From the NCBI GenBank assembly GCA_035620975.1, contig DASPFV010000322.1, forward strand, positions 1-64,000: a DNA stretch of 64,000 bases, in the 5' to 3' direction. Made by a program: the position numbers and the translations under genes. This document shows positions 35,646 to 44,004 of this stretch, piece after piece (position 1 is the first letter of the stretch; the number at the start of each line of letters is the position of its first letter). The notes beneath the pieces are model-generated. The model made no database searches. It saw only the letters and a program-made list of their open reading frames with translations, and was not told the DNA's origin. The DNA is from DASPFV01 sp035620975 (lineage in GTDB: Bacteria; Acidobacteriota; Vicinamibacteria; Vicinamibacterales; 2-12-FULL-66-21).

Positions 35646-36094
35646 TGCAGCTCCCAGCCGACGCGGAGCTCGGCCGCGACGTACACGCGCTCGGTCAGCC
35701 AGGACCTGACGCCGCCGCCCGCCGTGAACGCGCCTTCGGTGGACGACCCGAACATGTCGGCGTGCCTGAACAGCCCGCCGCCGATCACGAAGAACGGCGT
35801 GGCCCGCTGATGCGGCGGGAGCAGGTCCAATGTCAGGTTTCCGGTGAGAATCAGGTCCCGATCCTCGCCGGGGCCAATCATGTACTGCAGTTCCGGCCCG
35901 ATGCTCACGCGCGGCGAGAGGGGGAACCGGACGGCCCCCCCGAAAACGGCGTGATCGATCGTCGCGTCGTCGACGAAGCCGGCGTAGCCGACCGTGAGCT
36001 CGGCCGCGCCGGCCGGTGTGCCAGGTGGCTGAGCCATCACCGGGAAAGGAATACCAGCCAGCATCAGGAGCAGAAGGGTCGCCTGCCGAGCCAT
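35603..36094 (-). CDS. Small outer-membrane beta-barrel-like protein
   Basis: A 163-residue protein if started at the ATG at 36094, which has GAGAGGTGA upstream. The signal peptide (LLLLMLAGIPFPVMAQ) ends near residue 22. The rest shows alternating hydrophobic/polar strands, for example VGYAGFVDDATID, RVSIGPELQYMIG, PFFVIGGGLF and VYVAAELRVGWELHYRLTG, ending in a strand with VGVALSR. This is the pattern of small OmpA/OmpW-like 8-stranded barrels. The 3' end overlaps the convergent radical SAM gene. The 5' end diverges from the kinase gene across 81 bp. Confidence 0.75.
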   Translation of the reverse strand: MARQATLLLLMLAGIPFPVMAQPPGTPAGAAELTVGYAGFVDDATIDHAVFGGAVRFPLSPRVSIGPELQYMIGPGEDRDLILTGNLTLDLLPPHQRATPFFVIGGGLFRHADMFGSSTEGAFTAGGGVRSWLTERVYVAAELRVGWELHYRLTGTVGVALSR

Positions 36095-36154
36095 GGACGT
36101 CACCTCTCTGAACGTCAATGCGCAAGGCGTGCCTGACGCGGCTCAGAGCGACAG

Positions 36155-36172
36155 GGCACTTATACTTGTGCC
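36155..36172 (+). promoter_or_regulatory. -10 box inside a perfect inverted repeat, kinase/beta-barrel divergent region
   Basis: GGCAC (36155-36159) and GTGCC (36168-36172) flank TTATACTT. TATACT (36161-36166) is a good -10 box 9 bp before the kinase ATG, so a leaderless mRNA is predicted. The complement reads TATAAG for the divergent gene. A repressor bound to the dyad could control both directions. No good -35 is visible. Confidence 0.45.
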
Positions 36173-36175
36173 GGG

Positions 36176-38815
36176 ATGGCGACCGAAGACGACGTCACGC
36201 GCTCGGCGCAGGCGTCAACCGTCGCGGACGCGGGGACAGAAGACGAGACGGGGATGTATCCTGGCGCGTCGCTCGGACCTTACCGCCTCGTCCGCGAGAT
36301 CGGCCGGGGCGGCATGGGCACCGTTTACCTGGCCGTCCGGGAGGACGACGAGTTCCGCAAGCGCGTCGCCATCAAGGTCCTCAAGCCGGGCATGGACTCG
36401 GAGGCCATCGTCCGCCGCTTCCGTCACGAGCGGCAGATCCTCGCCGGCCTCGATCACCCCTACATCGCGAACCTCCTCGACGGAGGGACCACGCCGGAGG
36501 GCCTTCCGTACTTCGCGATGGAGTACATCGACGGCCAGCCCATCGACCGCTGGTGCGAGGCGCGCCAGCTCGACACCACCGCGCGGATCGAGCTGTTCCG
36601 CAGGGTTTGTGCGGCGGTGCAGTATGCGCACCAGAACCTGATTGTTCACCGCGACATCAAGCCCGGCAACGTGCTGGTCACCGGGGACGGCACGCCGAAG
36701 CTGCTGGATTTCGGGATTGCGAAGCTGCTGAACCCCGAGCTTGGAGAAAGCGGATCGGCCCTCACGATGGCCGGCCCGCAGATGATGACGCCCGAGTACG
36801 CCAGCCCGGAACAGGTGCGCGGCGAGCCGGTGTCGACGTCGAGCGACGTGTACTCGCTCGGCGTGCTGTTGTACGAGCTGCTGACCGGGACGCGTCCGTA
36901 CCGGATCACGAGCCGCGCACCGTCGGAAATCGCCCGGGTCGTGTGCGGTTCCGAGCCGCCGCGCCCGAGCACGGCTGTGACCGGGACCGGGCTCACGCAA
37001 CGGGGAGACGACGCTCCTCGAGCCAGCGCCCCCGGCCCTCCCTCCGTCGCAACGACGCCCGAGCGGCTGCGCCGACGCCTGGCGGGCGATCTCGACAACA
37101 TCATCCTCAAGGCGCTCAGCAAGGATCCCGGGCGGCGCTACGCCTCGGTGGACCTCTTCTCGGAGGATCTCCGGCGGCACCTCACGGGCCTGCCGGTCAC
37201 GGCCCGGCGGGATACGCCGGGCTACCGCGTCTCGAAATTCGTCGAGCGCAACCGGGCCGCGGTCGTTGCGGCGGGGCTCGTCCTGCTGGCGCTGATTGCC
37301 GGAATCGTCGGCACGTCCTGGCAGGCACGGGTCGCCCGCCGGGAACGGCAGCGCGCCGAGCAGCGCTTCGACGACGTGCGGGCGCTGGCGAACGCGGCGC
37401 TGTTCGAGCTGCACGACGCGATCCGCGACCTGCCCGGCTCCACGCCCGCACGTCAGCTCCTGGTCTCCCGGGGTCTCGCGTATCTGGACAAGCTGGAGGC
37501 TGATGCCGGCGATCGTCCGGATCTGCGCCGCGAGCTGGCGGCGGCCTACCTGAAGGTCGGCGATGTCCAGGGGCGCCCGCTGAACCCGAACCTCGGCGAC
37601 ACCGCGGGCGCGCTGGAGAGCTACCGGAAGGCCGCGGCGATCTACGAGTCGCTCGGCGCGGCCGAGGCGGGCGATGACGGCCTGCGCCGCGAGCTGTCGA
37701 CGGCGCTCGCGCGGCTCAGCGAAGCGCTCGCATCGACCGGCGACACGGCCGCGGCGCTCGCTGCGGCGCGCCGGGCGCTCGAGATCCAGCAGCAGGTCGC
37801 CTCGGCGTCGAGCGGCGACACGGCCGTGCCGGCCGACGTCAGGCGCGAGCTGGCCGCCGGCTACAGCCGTGTCGGGGATCTCCTCTCGGCGACCGGCGAT
37901 ACGCAGGGCGCGCTGGAGCACCGGCGTCGCGCGCTGGGCCTGATGGAGACGCTTACGGCATCGGACCCCGACGACGTGTCGAACCTGCGACAGCTCGGGG
38001 TCGCGTACCAGAAGCTGGGTAATTCGCTCGGAAATCCAAACTATCCCAACGTTGGCGACTTCCCGGGCGCACTGCTGCAGCTCGAACGCGCGGCCGATGT
38101 CTATCGCAGGGCGGTGGCAGTCCACCCTTCGAACGCGATGTTCCGGCGCAACGCGGCGGTGGTCGACAGCAATCTGGCCGACGTGCTGCTGGCGCTGAAG
38201 CGTCCCGACGAGGCGCTCGCGAAGCAGCGGCAGGCGCTCGCCGCATTCGAATCGCTGGCGGCTGCCGACCCCACGAACGTCGCGGCCGGTAACGACGTGG
38301 CGATCAGCCTGTCCAAGATCGCCGAGATGCTCGACGGCCGGGGGCGGCCGGCGCAGGCCGTCGCCGTGTACGAACGGGCGCTCGGCATCCACCAGCGGAT
38401 GTTCGCGGCAGATCCCCGGAACGAGTCGCTCAAACTCGAAGTCGCCTCGGACTACAATCGCCTGGCGACCTCGCAGACGAAGCTCGAGCGGCGCGCCGAC
38501 GCGCTCGCGAACCATACCCGGGCCGTCGAGATCAGCCGCGAGGTCCTGGCCGCCAACACCGAGAACGTGGAGCTCACCGTGGCTGTGGCGCTGGCCCTGG
38601 CGGGGCGTGGCGATGCCTACTTCCACTTCGCGCGCCACCCGCCGTCAAGGGCCACGCGGCAGGCCGACCTGGCCAGCGCCGAGCGCGACTACGCCGAAGC
38701 CGTGGACCGGCTCGAGGGGCTCGCCCGTCGCAAGGTCATCGATGGCACGGACCTGCAGACGCTCAGCGAGGCGAAGGCGTCGCTGGCCAAGATCCGGAGC
38801 GAGAGGTCGCCGTGA
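36176..38815 (+). CDS. Membrane Ser/Thr protein kinase with C-terminal TPR repeats
   Basis: An 879-residue Hanks-type kinase. The kinase domain (about 34-345) has the Gly loop IGRGGMGTVY, the ATP Lys in VAIKVLK (K67), HRDIKPGN (H158-D160), LDFGIAK (D178) and TPEYASPEQVRG. An unusual Pro/Ser-rich insert lies near residues 262-300. A single membrane helix (about 361-383) is followed by about 490 extracytoplasmic residues of TPR-like helices with repeated A-ALE-RR-AL patterns (GDTAAALAAARRALEIQQ). These kinases, common in Acidobacteriota, probably sense or assemble partners through the TPR part. The start has no ribosome-binding site and lies 9 bp after a -10-like box. Confidence 0.95.
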   Translation: MATEDDVTRSAQASTVADAGTEDETGMYPGASLGPYRLVREIGRGGMGTVYLAVREDDEFRKRVAIKVLKPGMDSEAIVRRFRHERQILAGLDHPYIANLLDGGTTPEGLPYFAMEYIDGQPIDRWCEARQLDTTARIELFRRVCAAVQYAHQNLIVHRDIKPGNVLVTGDGTPKLLDFGIAKLLNPELGESGSALTMAGPQMMTPEYASPEQVRGEPVSTSSDVYSLGVLLYELLTGTRPYRITSRAPSEIARVVCGSEPPRPSTAVTGTGLTQRGDDAPRASAPGPPSVATTPERLRRRLAGDLDNIILKALSKDPGRRYASVDLFSEDLRRHLTGLPVTARRDTPGYRVSKFVERNRAAVVAAGLVLLALIAGIVGTSWQARVARRERQRAEQRFDDVRALANAALFELHDAIRDLPGSTPARQLLVSRGLAYLDKLEADAGDRPDLRRELAAAYLKVGDVQGRPLNPNLGDTAGALESYRKAAAIYESLGAAEAGDDGLRRELSTALARLSEALASTGDTAAALAAARRALEIQQQVASASSGDTAVPADVRRELAAGYSRVGDLLSATGDTQGALEHRRRALGLMETLTASDPDDVSNLRQLGVAYQKLGNSLGNPNYPNVGDFPGALLQLERAADVYRRAVAVHPSNAMFRRNAAVVDSNLADVLLALKRPDEALAKQRQALAAFESLAAADPTNVAAGNDVAISLSKIAEMLDGRGRPAQAVAVYERALGIHQRMFAADPRNESLKLEVASDYNRLATSQTKLERRADALANHTRAVEISREVLAANTENVELTVAVALALAGRGDAYFHFARHPPSRATRQADLASAERDYAEAVDRLEGLARRKVIDGTDLQTLSEAKASLAKIRSERSP

Positions 38816-39237
38816 CCCACGACGAGATCGTCGAGTTCTTCAACCGCCAGCAGGAATACTGGCGGACGCGCGACGCCGAAGGCCTGGCGCGCGGTCACGC
38901 GCCCGACGGCGTGATCATCAGCCCGATCTTCCGGACCGTGACGGGCGCCTCGGCCATCCTGTCGTCGTATCGATCGCTCTTCGAGATTTTCCCCGACTGG
39001 GACTACCGGGCGGAGGATCTGCTCATCGACGGCGATCGCGCCGCCGAGCCCTTCCACGCCACGGCCACTCACGTGGGCGAGTTCATGGGCTTCCAGGGCC
39101 ACGGCCGGAAGTTCGAGATTCAGGGTGTGCGCCTGTTCGAAATGCACGGAGGCCGCATCGCGCACGAGCGGCGCTATTACGACTTCACGGGCCTGCTGAT
39201 CCAGCTCGGGGTGCTCAAGAGCAAGCCCATGGCTTAG
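38812..39237 (+). CDS. SnoaL-like/NTF2-fold ester cyclase family protein
   Basis: A 141-residue protein with the SnoaL-like polyketide-cyclase fold: an N-terminal helix (EIVEFFNRQQEYWRTRD), a GVIISPIFRTVTGASAIL strand-helix, the FPDWDYRAEDLLIDGDRAA strands and GVRLFEMHGGRIAHERRYYD at the end. The family includes small ligand-binding proteins and cyclases; no specific reaction can be named. It starts at a GTG that overlaps the kinase stop codon (GTGA), so it is translationally coupled to the kinase gene. That suggests a functional link, for example as a soluble partner. Confidence 0.85.
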   Translation: MTHDEIVEFFNRQQEYWRTRDAEGLARGHAPDGVIISPIFRTVTGASAILSSYRSLFEIFPDWDYRAEDLLIDGDRAAEPFHATATHVGEFMGFQGHGRKFEIQGVRLFEMHGGRIAHERRYYDFTGLLIQLGVLKSKPMA

Positions 39238-39509
39238 CAGACTCCTGAGAAGCGCACCCTGCCTGGCTTCGCGGCAGCTCGACTCACCGCGCCACCCTTT
39301 CCGTTTTTTCCCAGTTCCCTGCAGGATGCGTTCTCCAGCATTCAATGGGGCCTCAGCTGGTAAGCCCAAGGCTGAGCTGACACTGCCGGCACATTCCACG
39401 CGGGGCCACCGCGTGAGGTCCGCCCCCGACCTGTACGGTTGGCCGGCGGCGAGCGTTATACAGGATCAGTCAGGCGCCCATCCTGTCCGTGCCCCGGACG
39501 GAGGCAGCC
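39238..39509. other. Intergenic region with a -10-like box
   Basis: Contains a T-run near 39300 without a convincing stem, and TATACA at 39457-39462 as a possible -10 for the following lipoprotein gene. Nothing else recognised. Confidence 0.35.
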
Positions 39510-40280
39510 GTGAACGCCAAGAACACCTCGGTCTGGCTCGCGTCAGCGCTCGCGGTCACGGCAGCGGCATGGGGCTGCGATGAGCGGCCGAAGGGGCTCC
39601 TGCGCTTCTCCGGCGCGCCCACCCCTGTGCCCCCCGAGGGCGTGCTGACCCATCTGGTCATCGGCGGACCGTCGAGCGTACCGCCCGAAGAGACGGCCCA
39701 GTTCACGGTGACCGCCCACTACGCGGACGCGACGACGCGAGACGTGTCGGGCGAGGCGGTCTCGCGCAGTTCCGACAGCTCGGTGCTGTCGCTGTCCACG
39801 ACTGGTGTGGCAACGGCGCTCGAGTGTGGCGAGGTGACGATCGGGGCTTCATTCGAGAGCCGAACCGCGACGAAGCCTGAAGTCAAGTTTCTGCCTGCCG
39901 GCACGTTCCGCCTGGGCGGCACCGTCAGGGACGCGGGGCTAATCCTCCCGAACGCACGAGTTTCCGTCGTCAGCGGCAGCGGAACGGGGCTGAGCACGAT
40001 CGCCGCCGAGGGCCAGTACCGGTTGTACGGCGTTGCCGGGGATGTCCAGATCCGGGCGTCGCGGGAGGGCTACCAGGACGCTGTCAGGCACATGCGTGTC
40101 GTAGCCGACCGGCAGTTCCTCGATTTCGAGACTGACGCTGGTCTTTCCGCCGCGGGCGACCGCCGCGCCGGCTCGTTCAACGGACTCATTCAGACGATGG
40201 ACTCGAGTTTCCGCCGGGTGGTTTCGTGCCGGTCGCCGGATCACCGGTTCGAGCTGACGCGCGCGGCGAGCGTTCCTTGA
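39510..40280 (+). CDS. Lipoprotein with BIG2-like and carboxypeptidase-regulatory-like domains (shortened paralogue)
   Basis: A 256-residue predicted lipoprotein. The GTG at 39510 has GGAGG 5 nt upstream. The lipobox lies in TAAAWGC. Residues about 45-135 form a bacterial Ig-like (BIG2) domain (PPEETAQFTVTAHYADATT, TGVATALECGEVTI). Residues about 140-205 form a carboxypeptidase-regulatory-like domain (FRLGGTVRDAGLILPNARV, YRLYGVAG). The end (NGLIQTMDSSFRRVVSCRS) matches the last 35 residues of the next gene's product, but about 100 residues that precede them there are missing here. So this is a tandem paralogue with an internal deletion that stayed in frame. Its role is probably at the cell surface. 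Confidence 0.8.
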   Translation: MNAKNTSVWLASALAVTAAAWGCDERPKGLLRFSGAPTPVPPEGVLTHLVIGGPSSVPPEETAQFTVTAHYADATTRDVSGEAVSRSSDSSVLSLSTTGVATALECGEVTIGASFESRTATKPEVKFLPAGTFRLGGTVRDAGLILPNARVSVVSGSGTGLSTIAAEGQYRLYGVAGDVQIRASREGYQDAVRHMRVVADRQFLDFETDAGLSAAGDRRAGSFNGLIQTMDSSFRRVVSCRSPDHRFELTRAASVP

Positions 40281-40308
40281 TGCCGGGCTCAACACGAGAG
40301 GTGCGCCA

Positions 40309-41394
40309 ATGATGCGGCTGTTCACGGCTGTCCTGGTGCTGACGGTTGCCCTCCCTCTTGCGTTTTCGACGACTGCATGCGACGACGGTCCGACCGGGCC
40401 GAGCGCGCCGCCCCCCGCCGCCGCCGGCCCGGCTCCGGCGGTCGTGACGGGCCTGGAGATGATCGGGCCCGACACGATCGCGCCGGGTGAGAGCGTCCAG
40501 TTCAAGGCGACGGCCAGTCTGTCCGACGGAACGACCCGCGATGTGACGCTCGAGGCCGGCTGGCAGCGGGGCCACCCTGACATCCTCACGGTCTCGTCCT
40601 CGGGCGTCGTGACTGGACTCGTGCGCGGCGAGACATGGCTCTCGGTCGTGTATGGCGGAAAAACGGTGACGCGAAGCGAGATGCTGGTGCTGTCCGCCGG
40701 GACGTACCGTGTGCGCGGCACCGTCCGGGATGCCGGTTTCCCGGTGTTCGGCGCCGAAGTCGAGGTCATTCGCGGCAGTGCGACCGGTCTGTCAACCACG
40801 TCGACGGATGACTACCGGCTGTACGGCGTCTCCGGCGTGACGGAACTGCGCGTCAGAAAAGCCGGTTACCACGAACAGCGCAAGCGCCTCGATGTGGTGA
40901 CTCACCACATCCTGGATTTCGACCTGGAGCTGTCGGCGCCGCGCGCGGACATCGCCGGGAGGTACCGGCTCGAGGTCACGGCCTCGCCCGAGTGCAGCGG
41001 CGCGTTGCCCGAGGAGGCCCGGATCCGGACCTACACGGCCGACATCGCGCAGACTGGCCCGCGACTCGAGGTGACCCTGTCCGGGGCGAGTTTCCGCGCC
41101 CTGGCCGGCCGTTCGCGGAACCAGTTCTACGGGGTAGCCGAACCGGGGCACCCCCTCACCTTCCGCCTGGACCCGGGATGGTTCTACTACTACCACTACG
41201 GGAATTACTTCGCGGACGTCGTGGAGCAACTCGATGAGAGCAGGAGCCTCACGATCGGAGGATCGGTCGAGGCCGCGCCGGGAAGCTCCCGGATAGCCGG
41301 CGTGCTCGACGGAGAGCTCGTCGTGCGCAACCTGCAGTTCACGACGCTCGCCTCGTGCCGGTCGTCGCGCCACCAGTTTGTGCTCGCCCGCTGA
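40309..41394 (+). CDS. Lipoprotein with BIG2-like, carboxypeptidase-regulatory-like and C-terminal domains
   Basis: A 361-residue predicted lipoprotein; the lipobox is in FSTTAC. GAGGTG precedes the ATG at 40309. Residues about 48-135 form a BIG2 domain (TIAPGESVQFKATASLSDG, SSGVVTGLVRGETWLSV), residues 140-205 a carboxypeptidase-regulatory-like domain (YRVRGTVRDAGFPVFGAEV), and 215-361 a further beta-rich domain with YRLEVTASPECSG and a Tyr-rich WFYYYHYGNYF. It lies 28 bp after its shortened paralogue and 12 bp before the sulfatase-like gene, so the three may form one transcript. The specific function is unknown. Confidence 0.82.
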   Translation: MMRLFTAVLVLTVALPLAFSTTACDDGPTGPSAPPPAAAGPAPAVVTGLEMIGPDTIAPGESVQFKATASLSDGTTRDVTLEAGWQRGHPDILTVSSSGVVTGLVRGETWLSVVYGGKTVTRSEMLVLSAGTYRVRGTVRDAGFPVFGAEVEVIRGSATGLSTTSTDDYRLYGVSGVTELRVRKAGYHEQRKRLDVVTHHILDFDLELSAPRADIAGRYRLEVTASPECSGALPEEARIRTYTADIAQTGPRLEVTLSGASFRALAGRSRNQFYGVAEPGHPLTFRLDPGWFYYYHYGNYFADVVEQLDESRSLTIGGSVEAAPGSSRIAGVLDGELVVRNLQFTTLASCRSSRHQFVLAR

Positions 41395-41406
41395 AGCCGG
41401 TTGGTC

Positions 41407-42774
41407 ATGCGGCCTGCCGCTGTCGTCCTCCTGCTCGCGACGCTGCCGCTGCTCACGGCCGGGCGCGCCTGTTCCACTGAGCCCCTGAACGTCCTGCTGA
41501 TCACGCTCGACACCACGCGCGCCGATCGGCTCACGCCGTACGGGCTCATGGATGCGTCGATGCCGGCGCTGGAGCGGCTGGCGCGGGAAGGCATCGTGTT
41601 CGACCAGGCGTCAACCGTCGCGCCGCTCACGCTCCCCGCCCACACCAGCCTGTTCACCGGACGCCTGCCGCCGGCGCACGGCATCCGAGACAACAGCGAT
41701 CCGCGGCTCGCCGGCGAGCACGTCACGCTGGCGGAGGTGCTCCAGGCTCGCGGCTATCGGACTGCGGCGTTCGTCGGATCGGCCGTGCTCGACGCCGACC
41801 GCGGGCTCGCGCAGGGGTTCGCGATGTACCGCAGCGCGGTGGAGCCCGATGATCGGCCAGGATCGTCGCTGCAGCGCCGGGGCGACGCGGTGGTTTCGGA
41901 TGCGATCGCCTGGCTCGGGCAGGCGCCTCGATCGCCGTTCCTCCTCTGGACGCACCTCTACGATCCCCATCGGCCGTACGATCCGCCGGAGCCGTACCGC
42001 TCGCGCTTCTCGGACCCGTACATCGCCGAGATCGCGTTTGCGGACGCGCAGATCGGCCGGCTGATCGACGAGCTCGACCGCCGCGAGCTCCTCGATCGCA
42101 CGCTGGTGATCGTCGCGGGCGATCACGGGGAGTCCCTCGGCGAGCACGGCGAGCGCAACCACGGGATTTTCGTGTACGAAAGCGTGCTCCGTGTGCCGCT
42201 CATGATGCGCGTGCCCGGTCTGCCTCCCTCGCGGATCGCTGCGCTCGTGCGCCTGACCGACGTGATGCCGACGCTGCTCGAGCTGGTGGGCGTCGAGGCT
42301 CCGACCGCGGATGGGATCAGCGTCGCGGGCATGATGACCGGAGCGGTGCCCGATCTCGAGCTCGAGGCCTACGCGGAGTCGAGGTACCCCCTGCGATTCG
42401 GTTGGAGTCCGCTCGGCGCGCTTCGCGATGGCCGGTTCAAGGTGATCGACGCTCCCCGGCCGGAGCTGTACGATCTGTCGAGGGATCCGTTCGAGCTGAC
42501 GAACCTGTACGAGAAGCGGCGGCCGCTCGCGGATGCGATGATCCGGCGCCTACGCGCGCTCCAGGCCGCGGCCGCCGAGACGTCGCCGGCGGAGCACTCC
42601 GAGGTGCCCGGGGAGCTGCGACAGCGCCTGTCGGCGCTCGGATACGCCAGCGGATCTGCCCGGGAACCACCGGAAAGCGGCCGGGATCTGCCCGATCCGA
42701 AGGACTGCTTTCGGGAGGAACCGCCGTCGTCACCGGCTGCGCAGAGGGAGTGCTTCGCCCGTGCCGGGCGATAG
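41407..42774 (+). CDS. Sulfatase-family (alkaline phosphatase superfamily) protein without the FGly Cys/Ser
   Basis: A 455-residue exported protein. NVLLITLDTTRADRL supplies the first metal Asp (D35). The position of the formylglycine signature C/S-x-P-x-R reads TLPAH (T75-H79) in the VAPLTLPAHTSLFTGR context, so the usual converted Cys/Ser is replaced by Thr and the Arg by His. VAGDHGESLGEHGE gives the second metal group. Sequences of this subgroup are common in Acidobacteriota and may be phosphatases or phosphotransferases rather than sulfatases. The last about 60 residues are low-complexity. The ATG at 41407 follows a TTG at 41401 that could also initiate. Its 3' end overlaps the convergent gene by 45 bp. 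Confidence 0.87.
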   Translation: MRPAAVVLLLATLPLLTAGRACSTEPLNVLLITLDTTRADRLTPYGLMDASMPALERLAREGIVFDQASTVAPLTLPAHTSLFTGRLPPAHGIRDNSDPRLAGEHVTLAEVLQARGYRTAAFVGSAVLDADRGLAQGFAMYRSAVEPDDRPGSSLQRRGDAVVSDAIAWLGQAPRSPFLLWTHLYDPHRPYDPPEPYRSRFSDPYIAEIAFADAQIGRLIDELDRRELLDRTLVIVAGDHGESLGEHGERNHGIFVYESVLRVPLMMRVPGLPPSRIAALVRLTDVMPTLLELVGVEAPTADGISVAGMMTGAVPDLELEAYAESRYPLRFGWSPLGALRDGRFKVIDAPRPELYDLSRDPFELTNLYEKRRPLADAMIRRLRALQAAAAETSPAEHSEVPGELRQRLSALGYASGSAREPPESGRDLPDPKDCFREEPPSSPAAQRECFARAGR

Positions 42775-44004
42775 CAACAGCTCAATCGGCTCGAGGCGAT
42801 TGGGCCCCGGCGTGTAGTCCGGCTGCAGCGCGAACGCGCGGGTGGGGCGGATCCGGCACGACGAGGCGCCGGAGCGTGTGTCGGCTTTCGGGTTCACGTG
42901 CGGCTCGCAACGCCATCGCAGCGCGCTGGCGGCCGACGCCGAGGGGACGGCGATGCGCACCCAGCCGTCCCGGGCTACGGCGAGATCCGGCTCGCCCCGG
43001 CTGGAGTCCTGCCAGCGGCCGCCGGCAAGGGCCTCTGCCGCTACGGCCGCGTGCTTCAGATCAAGGTCGGCCTCCACGTAGAGGAACTCCCGCGGATCCT
43101 CCACTTCCGTGCCTGTCCGGCCCTCCGCTGAGAGCTCCCGGGCCATGACGCGGTACATCCAGGGACTGGAGTCCATCACGGACTCGCGTGTGGCCTCGCC
43201 GAGCGCCACCGGCACCGGCACAGGCCGCGTGACGGCCACGCTGGCCCCGCGGTCCATGAACATGTTGTTGAGCGTCGCGACGAGCAGGAACGGATGCTGG
43301 CCGAGGCGCTGGCCGTTGAACGCCAGCATGCGGTGGTTCGGAGCCTGAATCCGGTCCTGCACCATCTTCCCATCGCGCCACTCGGCCTCGTACGCGAGCT
43401 CGATGTCGGTAGTCCGGCCCCAGCGTGCCATCAGGGCGCGCGGCGGCGTGCCACCATCCTCGTTGCTGAAGATGACGCTGTAGCGCAGCCAGCCAGTCCC
43501 GCTGCTCCGTTCGTCCTCCACGTACATCAGGAGCGGGAGATCGCTCGCCGATCCAACCGTGTCGGCGCGGATACCGAGCACGGGCGCATGCGCAAGGACC
43601 GACGCGAACGGGTCGCCGGCCGCCACGACGGTGACGCTGAAGTCCGCGACGCCGAACCCCGCGGGCCACATCCAGTGCGGCGAGGGCTGGAGCTCCAGGT
43701 CGTGCGTCCCGGCATCGAGTGGGCCCACGAGCGCCTGGTATCGCGGACGTCCCACGCCAGGCGTCACGATCACGTGCTGACGCTCGCGCCCGTTGGTCTG
43801 GAGCAGCGCGGCCGTGGCGTCGGGCACGCGACCCCGCCCTTCCTGGACCTCGAACGAGACAACCAGGTGCGCGCCGGCCTGGGTCGAGACCGAGGCGCCG
43901 GCGAGCGGCGCGGCAGGTCGCGGCGCCGGCCACTGCGATCCGGACAGGGCCGTGACGACGAGCGGAAGCGCGGTCATCGGAGCCCAGCGCATGGCATACC
44001 TCAT
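42730..44004 (-). CDS. Unrecognised exported protein paired with an alkaline-phosphatase-superfamily gene
   Basis: A 424-residue protein that I do not recognise. The N-terminus (MRYAMRWAPMTALPLVVTAL) is a signal peptide. The mature part is beta-rich, with YQALVGPLDAGTHDLELQ, LLMYVEDERSSGTGWLRYSV and WMYRVMARELSAEG, and no long hydrophobic helices. It resembles a beta-sandwich surface or carbohydrate-associated protein, but no catalytic motif is evident. It starts at 44004 overlapping the upstream gene's stop (ATGA), so it is coupled to it and may be its partner. An internal ATG at 43992 also fits. Its 3' end overlaps the convergent sulfatase-like gene. Confidence 0.75.
   Translation of the reverse strand: MRYAMRWAPMTALPLVVTALSGSQWPAPRPAAPLAGASVSTQAGAHLVVSFEVQEGRGRVPDATAALLQTNGRERQHVIVTPGVGRPRYQALVGPLDAGTHDLELQPSPHWMWPAGFGVADFSVTVVAAGDPFASVLAHAPVLGIRADTVGSASDLPLLMYVEDERSSGTGWLRYSVIFSNEDGGTPPRALMARWGRTTDIELAYEAEWRDGKMVQDRIQAPNHRMLAFNGQRLGQHPFLLVATLNNMFMDRGASVAVTRPVPVPVALGEATRESVMDSSPWMYRVMARELSAEGRTGTEVEDPREFLYVEADLDLKHAAVAAEALAGGRWQDSSRGEPDLAVARDGWVRIAVPSASAASALRWRCEPHVNPKADTRSGASSCRIRPTRAFALQPDYTPGPNRLEPIELLLSPGTGEALPLRSR

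Noticed and set aside
39295..39310. Terminator after the SnoaL-like gene
   Set aside because: There is a T-run but no stable stem directly before it.
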